Shown here: one piece after another, positions 41,535 to 50,226 of the stretch
Layout of the letters: each line of letters begins with the position of its first letter
Position numbering within the stretch: the stretch's first letter is position 1
NCBI GenBank assembly: GCA_022452035.1
Contig: JAKURV010000008.1
Coordinates: 1-64,000 of the forward strand
From: Acidimicrobiales bacterium
GTDB lineage: Bacteria > Actinomycetota > Acidimicrobiia > Acidimicrobiales > MedAcidi-G1
DNA: 64,000 bases
Direction of reading: 5' to 3'
Program-made: the position numbers and the translations under genes
Notes under the pieces: generated by a model
Databases searched by the model: none
Told to the model about the DNA's origin: nothing
Seen by the model: only the letters and a program-made list of their open reading frames with translations

Positions 41535-43325
41535 ATGACCCAGCTCACCGACCCCACCGAGGTCTCCCCCATCAATCCCGAGATGGCGGCCGACATCACC
41601 AAGTTCGAGGAGATGCTCGCCGACTACCAGGCCGGACGCGTCCCCGAGGATGTGTTCCGCGTCTTCCGGCTGAACAACGGCATCTACGGCCAGCGCCAGG
41701 GTGGTACCAACCAGATGGTCCGGGTCAAGGTCCCGTACGGCGCCATGACCGCCGGCCAGCTGGACCTGCTGGCCGACGTGGTCGACGAGCACAGTCGCGG
41801 CTGGGGCCACATAACGACCCGACAGAACATCCAGTTCCATTTCGTGGAGCTGGCTGAGATCCCCACCGTGATGCGCAAACTGGCCGAGGTCGGCCTGACC
41901 ACCCGGGAGGCCTGCGGCGACACGGTGCGCAACGTGCAGGGCTGCCACCTGGCCGGCGCCTGCCCCCTCGAGATCCTGGACGTCACGCCGTGGGCCGAGG
42001 CGGCCTACCGGCACTTCGTCCGTAACCCGCTGGCCCAGCGCCTACCCCGGAAGTTCAAGATCAACTTCTCAGGCTGTGACACCGACTGCGGCCAGGCCAT
42101 GTTCAACGACGTCGGGGTGGTGGCCGCCACACGCACGTTTGACGACGGCAGCGTGGAACGGGGCTTTCGGGTGTACATCGCCGGCGGCCTGGGCACCACC
42201 CCGTTCCCGGCCCTCGCTCTGGAGGACTTCACCGCCCGCGAGGACCTGCTTGCCACCATTGAGTCGGTGCTCCGGGTGTTCGAGCAGACCGGCAACCGGG
42301 ACAACAAGCTGCGGGCCCGTCTCAAGTGGGTCGTTGACCAGTTGGGCATCGACGAGGTTCGACGCCGGGTGGTCGCCACCCGCAAGCTGCTGCCCGCCTC
42401 GGCCTCCTGGCCGGGCGGCGTACCGCCCGTGGTCTCCGAATGGGGCGACGATCCGGCCGGTGTGGCCGACGGCGTCACCCCGACGGCTATGGGCCAGGGG
42501 ACTCCGGTAACCCTGGGCGCCAAGGACGACTACGACCGCTGGATGGAGGCCAACGTGGTTCGAGGGGCCGCCAACGGCACCGTCTCGGCGTACGCCTGGT
42601 GCGAGTTGGGCGACGTCACCTCGAATCAGTTCCGGGCCGTGGCCGCCATGGTCCGGGATCTAGACGTGGACGTCCGGGTTACCAACCGACAGAACCTGGT
42701 GCTGCGGGACCTCACCGAGGACCAGCTCCCGGTGCTCTACGAGCGACTGGTGGCCGCCGACATGGCCCAACCGGGCGCCGAGCTGTCCCGGGACGTTGTG
42801 GCTTGCCCCGGTGCCGATACATGCAACCTGGCCGTTACCCAAAGCCGGGGCCTAGCCAGTGCTATCGGCGCCGCCCTCGACGAGGCCGGCCTGGCCGAGG
42901 TGGGCGGGGTCAGGATGAACATCTCGGGCTGCACCAATAGCTGCGGACAGCACCACGCAGCCGACATCGGCTTCTTCGGAGCCGAACGCCGGGCCCACGG
43001 CCAGCCCGCTCCCGGATACCAGATGCTGTTGGGCGGCTACGTCGGCCAGGAGCAGATCCACTTTGGTCAGAAGGCGCTGCGCCTGCCGGCTAAGAACGCC
43101 GCCGAGGCCACGGTTCGGGTCGTCCGCCGGTTCGCCGGCGAGCGGCAGGCCGGCGAACGCTTCGTGGACTGGCTGGAACGGTCTGGTGGTGCCAAGGAGG
43201 TGGCTGTCGACCTCAAGGACCTGGACGAATTCCCCACCCCGGACGAGGCGCCCGAGTTCTACGTGGACTACGACGAGACTGGCCCCTACGTGGCCGAGAT
43301 CGGCGAGTCGGAGTGCGCCACCTGA
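41535..43325 (+). CDS. Siroheme-dependent sulfite/nitrite reductase (ferredoxin type)
   Basis: A 596-aa protein with two ferredoxin-like half-domains and two siroheme-domain repeats. The siroheme-4Fe-4S cysteines are Cx5C in ACPGADTCNLA (about residue 424) and Cx3C in ISGCTNSCGQHH (about 466). The first repeat has RQNIQFHFVEL. It performs a six-electron reduction of sulfite or nitrite; the sequence does not decide between them. The absence of nitrate genes and the adjacent siroheme genes slightly favour sulfite. ATG at 41535 preceded by GGAG; an upstream extension overlaps cobA. Confidence 0.93.
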   Translation: MTQLTDPTEVSPINPEMAADITKFEEMLADYQAGRVPEDVFRVFRLNNGIYGQRQGGTNQMVRVKVPYGAMTAGQLDLLADVVDEHSRGWGHITTRQNIQFHFVELAEIPTVMRKLAEVGLTTREACGDTVRNVQGCHLAGACPLEILDVTPWAEAAYRHFVRNPLAQRLPRKFKINFSGCDTDCGQAMFNDVGVVAATRTFDDGSVERGFRVYIAGGLGTTPFPALALEDFTAREDLLATIESVLRVFEQTGNRDNKLRARLKWVVDQLGIDEVRRRVVATRKLLPASASWPGGVPPVVSEWGDDPAGVADGVTPTAMGQGTPVTLGAKDDYDRWMEANVVRGAANGTVSAYAWCELGDVTSNQFRAVAAMVRDLDVDVRVTNRQNLVLRDLTEDQLPVLYERLVAADMAQPGAELSRDVVACPGADTCNLAVTQSRGLASAIGAALDEAGLAEVGGVRMNISGCTNSCGQHHAADIGFFGAERRAHGQPAPGYQMLLGGYVGQEQIHFGQKALRLPAKNAAEATVRVVRRFAGERQAGERFVDWLERSGGAKEVAVDLKDLDEFPTPDEAPEFYVDYDETGPYVAEIGESECAT

Positions 43326-43383
43326 CGCTGGGTGGCCGGGCCGGTGTCACCCTGTAGGCCCGCCCATCGGGCAGGATCGGGTC

Positions 43384-44343
43384 GTGGCCCCCACCTACCG
43401 CACCGAGGACCCTCCTCCCTACGGGGAGGTTGAGCAGGTCTCGCCCCTGGTTCGACGGGTCGTGGCCCGGAACCCGTCGCCGTTCACCTACCACGGCACG
43501 GGCACGTTTCTCGTGGGCCCGCCGTCGGGCGGCGAGGTGGCAATTATCGATCCGGGGCCCGACGACGACGACCACGTGGCCGCCGTGCTGCGGGCCACAG
43601 AAGGCCAGCGGGTAAGCCACCTGCTGGTCACTCACACCCACCCCGATCACTCCCCCGCGACGGCCGCCGTGCGGGAGGCCACTGGCGCCCCCGCCTACGG
43701 GTTCGGACCCCACCCGGAGGAGGCCGTTCGGGCCCACGAGGAACGGGTCCGCCGGGCCCTGGAGGCCGACCAGGAGCCGGAGTCAGAGGACGGCGAGGGC
43801 TCCGGAGACCTTGACTTCGTGCCTGACGTGGCGACCGTCGACGGCGACGTGATCGTCGGCGATGGTTTCACCTTCGAGGCCTTGCACACCCCCGGGCATA
43901 TCTCCAACCACCTGTGCTTCGCCCTCCGGGAGGAGGCCACGCTGTTCACCGGCGACCACGTGATGGGCTGGTCAACTTCGGTGATTCCGGCCCCCGACGG
44001 CGACCTGAACGACTACCTGGCCAATCTGCGTCGGCTCCTGCACCGGAGTGAGACGACCTATCGCCCAACCCACGGCCCTGCCATCACTGATCCGGTGCCC
44101 TACGTGGCGGCCCTCGTGGAGCACCGGGAGATGCGGGAGCGCCAGATCGTCGACGCTCTGGCCGACGGCCCCCGGGACATCACCTCGTTGGTGGCCGAGA
44201 TGTACGCCGACGTGGACGAGAAGCTGCACTTGGCGGCCGGCGCCTCGGTGTACGCCCACCTGCTGGCCCTGTCGCGGTCGGGGCGGGCCGAGAGGCTGGC
44301 CGACGACGACTCGGACTGGAAGTCCGACTGGCGGCTCGTCTGA
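43384..44343 (+). CDS. Metallo-beta-lactamase-fold hydrolase (LACTB2/glyoxalase II-like)
   Basis: A 319-aa MBL-fold protein. THTHPDHS (HxHxDH) near residue 82 binds two metals. LHTPGHISNHLCF and TGDHVMGW provide the further histidine and aspartate ligands, and PTHGPAI the last. A C-terminal winged-helix-like domain (IVDALADGPRDITSLVAEMYADV) is characteristic of LACTB2-like proteins. Possible roles are thioester hydrolysis or an RNase-like activity. GTG at 43384 follows the reductase stop by 58 bp; the open frame before it overlaps that gene. Confidence 0.87.
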   Translation: MAPTYRTEDPPPYGEVEQVSPLVRRVVARNPSPFTYHGTGTFLVGPPSGGEVAIIDPGPDDDDHVAAVLRATEGQRVSHLLVTHTHPDHSPATAAVREATGAPAYGFGPHPEEAVRAHEERVRRALEADQEPESEDGEGSGDLDFVPDVATVDGDVIVGDGFTFEALHTPGHISNHLCFALREEATLFTGDHVMGWSTSVIPAPDGDLNDYLANLRRLLHRSETTYRPTHGPAITDPVPYVAALVEHREMRERQIVDALADGPRDITSLVAEMYADVDEKLHLAAGASVYAHLLALSRSGRAERLADDDSDWKSDWRLV

Positions 44344-44358
44344 GCTCAATGAGCCAGA

Positions 44359-45135
44359 TCAGGGGTGCTGGCTGGAGACCGACACCACCTCGCCGGTCAT
44401 GTACGACGAGTAGTCGCTAGCCAAGAACACCACCACGTTGGCCACCTCCCACGGTTCGGCGGCCCGGCCGAACGCCTCGCCGTCGACCAGCGACGCCAGG
44501 AGTTCCTCGCTGCTGGTCCGGGCCAGGAAGGGGTGCATGGCCAGGCTGGGCGACACGCAGTTGATCCGGATACCCAAGCCTGCGGCTTCCACGGCCGAGC
44601 ACCGGGTTAGGGCCATCACGCCGGCCTTGGCCGCCGCGTAGTGGGTCTGTCCGGCCTGGGCCCTCCAGCCGACCACCGAGGCATTGTTCACGATCACGCC
44701 GTGGCCCTGGGCCTCCATGATCCGTAGGGCAGCCCGGGTGCACCGCATGGTGCCGGTCAGGGTGATGTCTAGGACCCGGTCCCACTCCTCGTCGTCCATG
44801 TCGACGAGGCGAGTGTCGCCCCCTAGGCCGGCGTTGTTGACCAGCACGTCGAGGCGACCGTGCTCGGCCACCGCGGCGTCCAGCAGGTTTTGGACCTGGG
44901 TCTCGTCCCGGACGTCACACATGCAAGCCAACGGTCGGCTCCCGCCGAGGGCCTCTAGGGCGTCGGCGGCTTCGGCTAGGCGTCGCTCGTGGATATCGGA
45001 GACGACCACCGTGGCGCCCTCCTCGACGGCCCGGGTGGCGACGGCCGAGCCGATGCCGGCCCCAGCCGCTGCGGTGACCACGACGACCTTGCCGGCCAGC
45101 AGGCCGTGGCCATCTACGTAAGGGGGTGTGCCCAT
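44359..45135 (-). CDS. ipdF: IpdF-like SDR (5-hydroxy-HIC-CoA-type dehydrogenase)
   Basis: A 258-aa SDR with an unusual cofactor loop AAAGAGIGSAVA, NNAGLGGDTR, VNNASVVGWRAQAGQTHYAAAKAG (serine and YxxxK) and the ending YSSYMTGEVVSVSSQHP. The WRAQ segment and the QHP terminus closely match mycobacterial IpdF (Rv3559c from memory). That enzyme oxidises a hydroxyl on the HIP-CoA skeleton during breakdown of rings C and D. It lies 31 bp downstream of another SDR in the operon controlled by the palindrome at 46131-46151, separate from the ipdABC operon. Confidence 0.92.
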   Translation of the reverse strand: MGTPPYVDGHGLLAGKVVVVTAAAGAGIGSAVATRAVEEGATVVVSDIHERRLAEAADALEALGGSRPLACMCDVRDETQVQNLLDAAVAEHGRLDVLVNNAGLGGDTRLVDMDDEEWDRVLDITLTGTMRCTRAALRIMEAQGHGVIVNNASVVGWRAQAGQTHYAAAKAGVMALTRCSAVEAAGLGIRINCVSPSLAMHPFLARTSSEELLASLVDGEAFGRAAEPWEVANVVVFLASDYSSYMTGEVVSVSSQHP

Positions 45136-45166
45136 GGTCGAAGGGTAGGCCAGCCGCCGACGACGC

Positions 45167-46093
45167 CTAGGACGCCGCGCCGGACTCCTCGGCCGCCTTC
45201 TTCTCGGCCATTTCCTTCATCCGACGTTCCAGGTCCGCGAACATCGGCATCTCCTCGACGCCAATATCGGCTGGGAGCTTCTCGGCCACCTCATCGACGG
45301 TGAACATCTCGCCGTCGGTGGCCAACATGTGGCGTAGTTCAGCTGGCTGGTTCCAGACGGCGATCCGCTTCCCGGTGCACGTGTAGATCTGGGCCGTGAT
45401 GTCCCGGGCGGCGTCCGACATGAGGAATACGGCTAGCGGGGCAATGGCCTCGGGGCCGCCGGCCTCGATCTCGAACGGCACGTTCTCCGACATACGGGTC
45501 ATGGCGGCTGGAGCGATGCAGTTGGCGTTCACGCCGTACCGGCGAAGGGCGAATGCCGCGCTTCGGGTGAGGGAAACAATTCCGCCCTTGGCCGCCGAGT
45601 AGTTGGCCTGGGCGGTGGAGGCCACGAAGGCCCCGGAGGTGAATCCGACCAGGCTGCCACCCGTCTCCTGCTTACGCATGACCGCCGAGGCCGCCTTGTA
45701 GAGGGTGAAATGGCCCTTGAGGTGGACGGCGACCACGTGGTCGAACTCCTCCTCGCTCATGTTGAACAGCATCCGCTCGCGGACAATGCCGGCCACGCAG
45801 GCTACGCCGTCGATGGTCCCCCAGTTCTCGACCGCCGTGTCGACGATGCGCTGGCCAACCTCCATCTGGGACACGTCTCCGGTCACGGCGATCGCCGTGC
45901 CACCGGCGGCGGCGATCTCGGCCACTACAGCATCGGCTACCTCGCTGGACGGGTCGCTGCCCTCTATGGACACGCCGTAGTCGGCCACCACCACGTTGGC
46001 CCCTTCGCCCGCACAGGCCAGGGCGATGGCCCGGCCGATGCCGTTCCCAGCGCCGGTGACGGCGATGTTCTTTCCTGCGAGGTGGCCGGCCAT
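45167..46093 (-). CDS. SDR, hydroxyacyl-CoA dehydrogenase-like
   Basis: A 308-aa SDR similar to the 17-beta-HSD4/FabG-like enzymes of steroid catabolic clusters. TGAGNGIGRAIA binds NAD, followed by an inserted loop VSIEGSDPSSEVADAVVAEI. CVAGIVRERMLFNMSEEEFDHVVAVHLKGHF, GFTSGAF and YSAAK complete the active site. It has a charged C-terminal tail of about 45 residues (MKEMAEKKAAEESGAAS). ATG at 46093 with GGAGCAG upstream. It is the first gene of the ipdF operon. Confidence 0.9.
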   Translation of the reverse strand: MAGHLAGKNIAVTGAGNGIGRAIALACAGEGANVVVADYGVSIEGSDPSSEVADAVVAEIAAAGGTAIAVTGDVSQMEVGQRIVDTAVENWGTIDGVACVAGIVRERMLFNMSEEEFDHVVAVHLKGHFTLYKAASAVMRKQETGGSLVGFTSGAFVASTAQANYSAAKGGIVSLTRSAAFALRRYGVNANCIAPAAMTRMSENVPFEIEAGGPEAIAPLAVFLMSDAARDITAQIYTCTGKRIAVWNQPAELRHMLATDGEMFTVDEVAEKLPADIGVEEMPMFADLERRMKEMAEKKAAEESGAAS

Positions 46094-46130
46094 GGTCTGC
46101 TCCCGGTGGGTCGGCGGAGAGGCGAACAAG

Positions 46131-46151
46131 GATCTGACGGACCGTCAGATC
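46131..46151. promoter_or_regulatory. Perfect palindromic operator, type 2
   Basis: Arms GATCTGACGG and CCGTCAGATC are perfectly complementary around a single A (21 bp). It lies 38 bp upstream of the SDR-ipdF operon. A degenerate copy is at the ipdA promoter (38229-38245). This is the classic form of a TetR-family operator. Confidence 0.7.
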
Positions 46152-46173
46152 AGGTAGCCACCCTACCGGTCGG

Positions 46174-46950
46174 TCACCGGGCGGGGACCATCCCTCCGTC
46201 GACGGTGAGGCACTGGCCGGTCATGAAGCTCCCGGCGTCCGACGCCATGTAGAGAACTGCCCCCACCATCTCGTCCGGGTCTGCCAGACGCTTCAGGTGG
46301 CTGGCCCGGGCCATGGAGGCCGACGCCTCCGGTCCGATGTTGCGAACCATGGTGGTGTCGGTGGCTCCGGGGGCCAAGGCGTTGATCCGGATCCCCCGGG
46401 CGGCGTACTCAGCGGCCATGGACCGGGTGAATGACAGCAGGGCCGCCTTACCGGCCCCGTACATCGACACTCCCGGGGTACTCAGGAAGGCCCCAGCCGA
46501 GATTACGTTCACCACCGAGGCATGGTCGGAGGCCAGTAGGTGGGGCAGGCAGGCCTGGAACAGGAAGAGGGGCCCCCGCACGTTCACCTCAAACGACTTG
46601 GCGAAGGCCTCAGCCGTGATCTCCCCAATGGGCTGGGCCACCGGGTTGGCGGCGTTGTTGACCAGTATGTCGATGCCGCCGTACTCGCCGGCTGCCGAAT
46701 CAGCCAGGCGCTGCAGGTCATCCAGATTGCCCACATGGGTCGGTACGGCGAGCGCCTCACCGCCGACGGCCCGTATGGCGGCTACCGCCTCGTCGCAGGC
46801 CTCGGCCTTGCGGCTGGCCACCACCACCGAGGCGCCCTGGGCAGCGAAGGCCTCGGCCACCGCCCGACCGATGCCGCGGCTACCACCCGTCACCACGGCC
46901 ACCCGGCCGGTCAGGTCGTGCAGCGCGGCAACCCCATCTCGATCCAGCAT
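46174..46950 (-). CDS. Short-chain dehydrogenase/reductase (SDR)
   Basis: A 258-aa classical SDR: TGGSRGIGRAVA, NNAANPVA at the NNAG site, VNVISAGAFLSTPGVSMYGAGKAAL with serine and YxxxK, APGATDTTM and SFMTGQCLTVDGGMVPAR. ATG at 46950; the upstream open frame overlaps divergent regulatory DNA. It is separated from the SDR-ipdF operon by 80 bp containing the type 2 palindrome, so it may be a separate unit. Its own promoter region contains a 21-bp palindrome at 46967-46987. Confidence 0.88.
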   Translation of the reverse strand: MLDRDGVAALHDLTGRVAVVTGGSRGIGRAVAEAFAAQGASVVVASRKAEACDEAVAAIRAVGGEALAVPTHVGNLDDLQRLADSAAGEYGGIDILVNNAANPVAQPIGEITAEAFAKSFEVNVRGPLFLFQACLPHLLASDHASVVNVISAGAFLSTPGVSMYGAGKAALLSFTRSMAAEYAARGIRINALAPGATDTTMVRNIGPEASASMARASHLKRLADPDEMVGAVLYMASDAGSFMTGQCLTVDGGMVPAR

Positions 46951-46966
46951 GGTCACGCCCCCTCCC

Positions 46967-46987
46967 GTACGGTCGGGCCGACGGTAC
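46967..46987. promoter_or_regulatory. Palindrome between divergent SDR and GH-like genes
   Basis: Arms GTACGGTCGG and CCGACGGTAC flank a central G. Pairing is complete except one position in each arm (GTAC, GTCGG/CCGAC, GTAC). It occupies the middle of the 73-bp gap between divergent starts at 46950 and 47024. The sequence differs from the type 1 and type 2 operators. Confidence 0.4.
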
Positions 46988-47023
46988 TTCCCCACCGTCC
47001 CTACCCACTGCCTGGGAGGCGCG

Positions 47024-47959
47024 GTGACCGAACGACAGGTGGTTGTTCCCACAGGCCTGGACGGCGTGCCGACCGAGCATGGTGACTTCAACGTGCAAGG
47101 GCCGTCGGTGCTGCGCTGCCCGACCTGGCTCCCCGATCCTCCGGGCACCTACCTCCTCTACTTCGCCCACCACCGCGGGGCGTCAATCCGGCTGGCCGCT
47201 GCCGAGCACCCCACTGGCCCGTGGCACCTCGTGTCGACCGACGTCCTCCACATGGATGATGCGGCGCCAGCTCTTCCCGTCGACCACCCCAACCGCCACG
47301 TGGCGTCGCCCGACGTACAGGTTGACGATGCCGGCCGCACCCTCCGGATGACCTTCCACGGCCATGTGTCCCCGGAGGCCGCGGGCCATCTGCCGTCGTG
47401 GGGCATCTATCCGGTCTACGACCAGCACACCCTGGTGGCCACCTCCTCCGACGGGAGGCGGTTCACCCCGTTGGCCGACGGCCCAGCCATCTCACCCTCC
47501 TACCACCGGGGCTTCACCTGGGACGGGTGGTGGTACGGGCTGTCCATGCCGTCCCAACTGGTCCGGTCGGCCGACGGGGCCACGGGCTACGAGTACGGGC
47601 CAACCTTGTTCGACGACCCCGAGATCCGTCACAGCGGCGTGCTGGTCGATGGAAACCGCCTCCGGATCTGGTTCACGAGGGCCGGCGACGCCCCGGAGCG
47701 GATCCTGGAGGCTTGGGTCGATCTTCGGGGCGACTGGATGACCTGGACACCGACTGAACCAGTCGAGGTTCTCCGCCCGGTGGAACCCTGGGAGGGCGCC
47801 GACCAGCCGGTGGAGCCGACCGTCCGGGGGCCGGCCTTCCGACCCCAAAATGGCCTCCGGGACCCGTTCGTGTTCGATGATGGCGAGGAACGGTGGCTCT
47901 TCTACGCGGCGGCCGGCGAGTTCGCCCTGGGTGTCACCCGCCTGCCGGACCCGTCCTAG
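47024..47959 (+). CDS. Glycosyl-hydrolase-like five-bladed beta-propeller protein
   Basis: A 311-aa protein resembling GH43/GH32-type propellers: TYLLYFAHHRGASIRLAAAEHPTGPW near the start is the typical blade reading Y-hydrophobic-F then A-x-S-x-x-P-x-G-P-W. RHVASPDVQVDD, HSGVLVDGNRLRIWFTR and NGLRDPFVFDDGEERWLFY, with RDP acid candidates, continue the blades. There is no signal peptide. GTG at 47024 has GGGAGGC before it. It may act on a sugar or simply bind one. It appears cotranscribed with the epimerase ten bases downstream. Confidence 0.72.
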   Translation: MTERQVVVPTGLDGVPTEHGDFNVQGPSVLRCPTWLPDPPGTYLLYFAHHRGASIRLAAAEHPTGPWHLVSTDVLHMDDAAPALPVDHPNRHVASPDVQVDDAGRTLRMTFHGHVSPEAAGHLPSWGIYPVYDQHTLVATSSDGRRFTPLADGPAISPSYHRGFTWDGWWYGLSMPSQLVRSADGATGYEYGPTLFDDPEIRHSGVLVDGNRLRIWFTRAGDAPERILEAWVDLRGDWMTWTPTEPVEVLRPVEPWEGADQPVEPTVRGPAFRPQNGLRDPFVFDDGEERWLFYAAAGEFALGVTRLPDPS

Positions 47960-47969
47960 CGTCAGTGCC

Positions 47970-48887
47970 GTGCTGTCCGATCGCAGGATCCTCGTCACCG
48001 GACTGACTGGCCAGATCGGCCACCCGGTCGCCCGGTTTCTGGCCCGGGACAACGAGGTGTGGGGGGTGGCCCGCTACTCGGCCGACGGCAGTCGGGAACG
48101 GGCTGAGGGCATCGGCGTCCACCCCCACGTGGCAGACCTAGCCACCGGCGACTTCGGCGACCTGCCGACCGACTTCACCCACCTTGTGCACTTTGCCGCC
48201 TGGCAGGGAGCCGAGGACGACCACGACCGGGCGCTGAGGGCCAACGCCGAGGCCACCGGCCTGCTCATGGCTCATTGCCGGTCCGCCGATGCGGCCCTCA
48301 TCGCATCGACCAACTCCGTGTACCGGGCCCATGAGGACCCGTTGCACCTTTACACGGAGACCGACCCACTGGGCGATCCCCGGGCACCCCACAGCCCCAC
48401 CTACGGCGTTTCCAAGGTCTCCCAGGAAGCGGTGGCTCGGACCATGGCCCGGGTTCTGGGCCTGCCCACCACCATCGCCCGCATCAACGCCAGTTACGGC
48501 CCCAACGGTGGCTTACCCGCCTACCACGGCGACGCGGTGGCCGCCGGAAAAGCGGTCTGGCTGCGCAATCCCGTTGACGGCCCCTACAGCCCGATCCACG
48601 AGGACGACCTGGCTGCCCAGGTAGCACCCCTCCTGAATGCTGCGTCGACACCGGCCACCATCGTGAACTGGTGCGGCGACGAGGCGGTCACCCCCGAGCA
48701 GTGGTGCGCCCTGTTCGGGAGGCACCTAGACATCGAACCGCAACTCACGTACTACGACCTACCGGGTAGCCAGCCGGGCAGCGCGGCGGACCCAACCCGT
48801 CGACGGTCGCTGACCGGACCGTGCACCGTGGCGTGGCGTGACGGCATGGTGGCCATGGTCGACGCCCGTCACGGCAGCTCTGGCTGA
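47970..48887 (+). CDS. NAD-dependent epimerase/dehydratase (extended SDR)
   Basis: A 305-aa extended SDR. LVTGLTGQIGHPVARFLA is the GxxGxxG cofactor motif; LVHFAAWQGAEDD, STNSVYRAHED and YGVSK (YxxxK) are the core. The substrate domain includes YGPNGGLPAYHGDAVAAGK, and IVNWCGDEAVTPEQW follows. It could epimerise or reduce a nucleotide sugar or another substrate. GTG start ten bases after the propeller gene; an open frame upstream is a shadow. Confidence 0.87.
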   Translation: MLSDRRILVTGLTGQIGHPVARFLARDNEVWGVARYSADGSRERAEGIGVHPHVADLATGDFGDLPTDFTHLVHFAAWQGAEDDHDRALRANAEATGLLMAHCRSADAALIASTNSVYRAHEDPLHLYTETDPLGDPRAPHSPTYGVSKVSQEAVARTMARVLGLPTTIARINASYGPNGGLPAYHGDAVAAGKAVWLRNPVDGPYSPIHEDDLAAQVAPLLNAASTPATIVNWCGDEAVTPEQWCALFGRHLDIEPQLTYYDLPGSQPGSAADPTRRRSLTGPCTVAWRDGMVAMVDARHGSSG

Positions 48888-48902
48888 CCGGCGTCCGCTG
48901 GC

Positions 48903-50150
48903 TCAGGCCGGGGTGTAGGTGCAGGGTAGGTGCTTGATCCCGTTCACAAAATTGGTCCTGAGCCGGTCCGGTTCGTCGGTGGCCTCGATGTCGGGTAGTC
49001 GGGTCAACAGTTGGCGGAACATCGCGCCTATCTCCCGACGGGCCAGATGGGCTCCGAGGCAGAAGTGGGGTCCCGGGCCTCCGAAGCCGACGTGGGGGTT
49101 GGGGTCCCGGGTGACGTCGAAGCGGTCAGGGTCGGTGAACACTTCCTCGTCCCGGTTGGCCGAGTTGTACCAGAGCACCACTTTGTCCCCGGCCGAGAAC
49201 TCGTGGTCGCCGAGGCGGACACCGTCGGTGGTGACCGTCCTACGGAAGTGGATTACCGGGCTGGAAATCCGGACGATCTCCTCGACGGCGGTCGGCGTAA
49301 CGCCATCGATGTCGGCCTGCCAGAGGGCGCGCTGGTCGGGATTTTCGGTCAGGTAGTGCAGGCCCCAGGAGATGGCGTTTCGGGTCGTCTCATTGCCCGC
49401 CACGCAGAGCAGCACGAAGAAGGACGCCAGCTCGTCGGCCGAGAGCCTCTCTCCGTCCACCTCGGCGTTGACGAGCAACGACGTCAGGTCCTGACCGTCT
49501 CCACCGCGTCGGGACTCAGATGTCTCGCGCATGATCGCCGCCAGGCCTGCCCCGGCACCCAGAAGCGACTCCAACGGGTCGGCACCAGGCGGTATGTACT
49601 CGGGATCCCCTTGGCTTAGAACGACGTTCGAGTGGTTGAAGACCTCGTCATAGCGGTCGGGAGCGATGCCCATCATGTCGCAGATGATCGCCAGCGGCAG
49701 GCGCGCTGCAACCTCCGTCACGAAGTCGCACGAGCCCTTGGTGGCCACCCTGTCGATGATCCCGGCTGCGGTCAGCTCCACGCCTTCCTCAAGGGACCGC
49801 ATCATCCGCGGCGTGAAACCCGCCGAGACCACCTTTCGCAGGCGAGCATGTTGGGGATCGTCCATGGTGATCATCGAACCGAAGAACTCACGGAACTCTG
49901 GTGGCAGATCGGTGATGTTGGTGCCCTCTCCTGAGCAGAACCACTCAGGATGGCGGCTGGCCTCGACCACGTCGGCATGACGGGTGATCGCCCAGTATCC
50001 GCGTCCTGCCGGCAGGAACTCGGTCTCTTGCTCAGTGAAGAACCGGATCGGGTCCGTCCGTCGGAGGGTGGCGAACCCGGCCTCTCGGTCGGCCATCGGT
50101 CCCGACCAGAACGGGTCCACGTTCGACAGGTCAATTTCAGCCAGGTCCAT
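48903..50150 (-). CDS. Cytochrome P450 (CYP125/CYP142-like)
   Basis: A 415-aa P450. The I-helix CVAGNETTRNAISWGL is characteristic of the CYP125/CYP142/CYP124 group that oxidises the terminal methyl of sterol side chains. ExxR is EEIVR, and the heme loop FGGPGPHFCLGAHLARREI carries the axial cysteine. ATG at 50150 opens MDLAEIDLSN; 20 further in-frame codons upstream look like promoter DNA. It diverges from a SnoaL-like gene across a 76-bp region with an 11-bp inverted repeat. Assignment to sterol oxidation is inference from the I-helix and the ipd genes nearby. Confidence 0.92.
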   Translation of the reverse strand: MDLAEIDLSNVDPFWSGPMADREAGFATLRRTDPIRFFTEQETEFLPAGRGYWAITRHADVVEASRHPEWFCSGEGTNITDLPPEFREFFGSMITMDDPQHARLRKVVSAGFTPRMMRSLEEGVELTAAGIIDRVATKGSCDFVTEVAARLPLAIICDMMGIAPDRYDEVFNHSNVVLSQGDPEYIPPGADPLESLLGAGAGLAAIMRETSESRRGGDGQDLTSLLVNAEVDGERLSADELASFFVLLCVAGNETTRNAISWGLHYLTENPDQRALWQADIDGVTPTAVEEIVRISSPVIHFRRTVTTDGVRLGDHEFSAGDKVVLWYNSANRDEEVFTDPDRFDVTRDPNPHVGFGGPGPHFCLGAHLARREIGAMFRQLLTRLPDIEATDEPDRLRTNFVNGIKHLPCTYTPA

Positions 50151-50155
50151 GGCCT

Positions 50156-50223
50156 TCGAACCTAGGCCGGGGATGGGCAGGCGGCCCGATCCGGATCTCG
50201 ATCCGACCACCTCCTAGGTTCGA
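50156..50223. promoter_or_regulatory. Long-spaced inverted repeat at the P450/SnoaL divergent promoter
   Basis: TCGAACCTAGG (50156-50166) and CCTAGGTTCGA (50213-50223) are perfect inverted copies 46 bp apart, one beside each start codon. CGATCC-GGATCT-CGATCC lies between them. The arrangement suggests one regulator bound at both promoters. Confidence 0.45.
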
Positions 50224-50226
50224 GGG

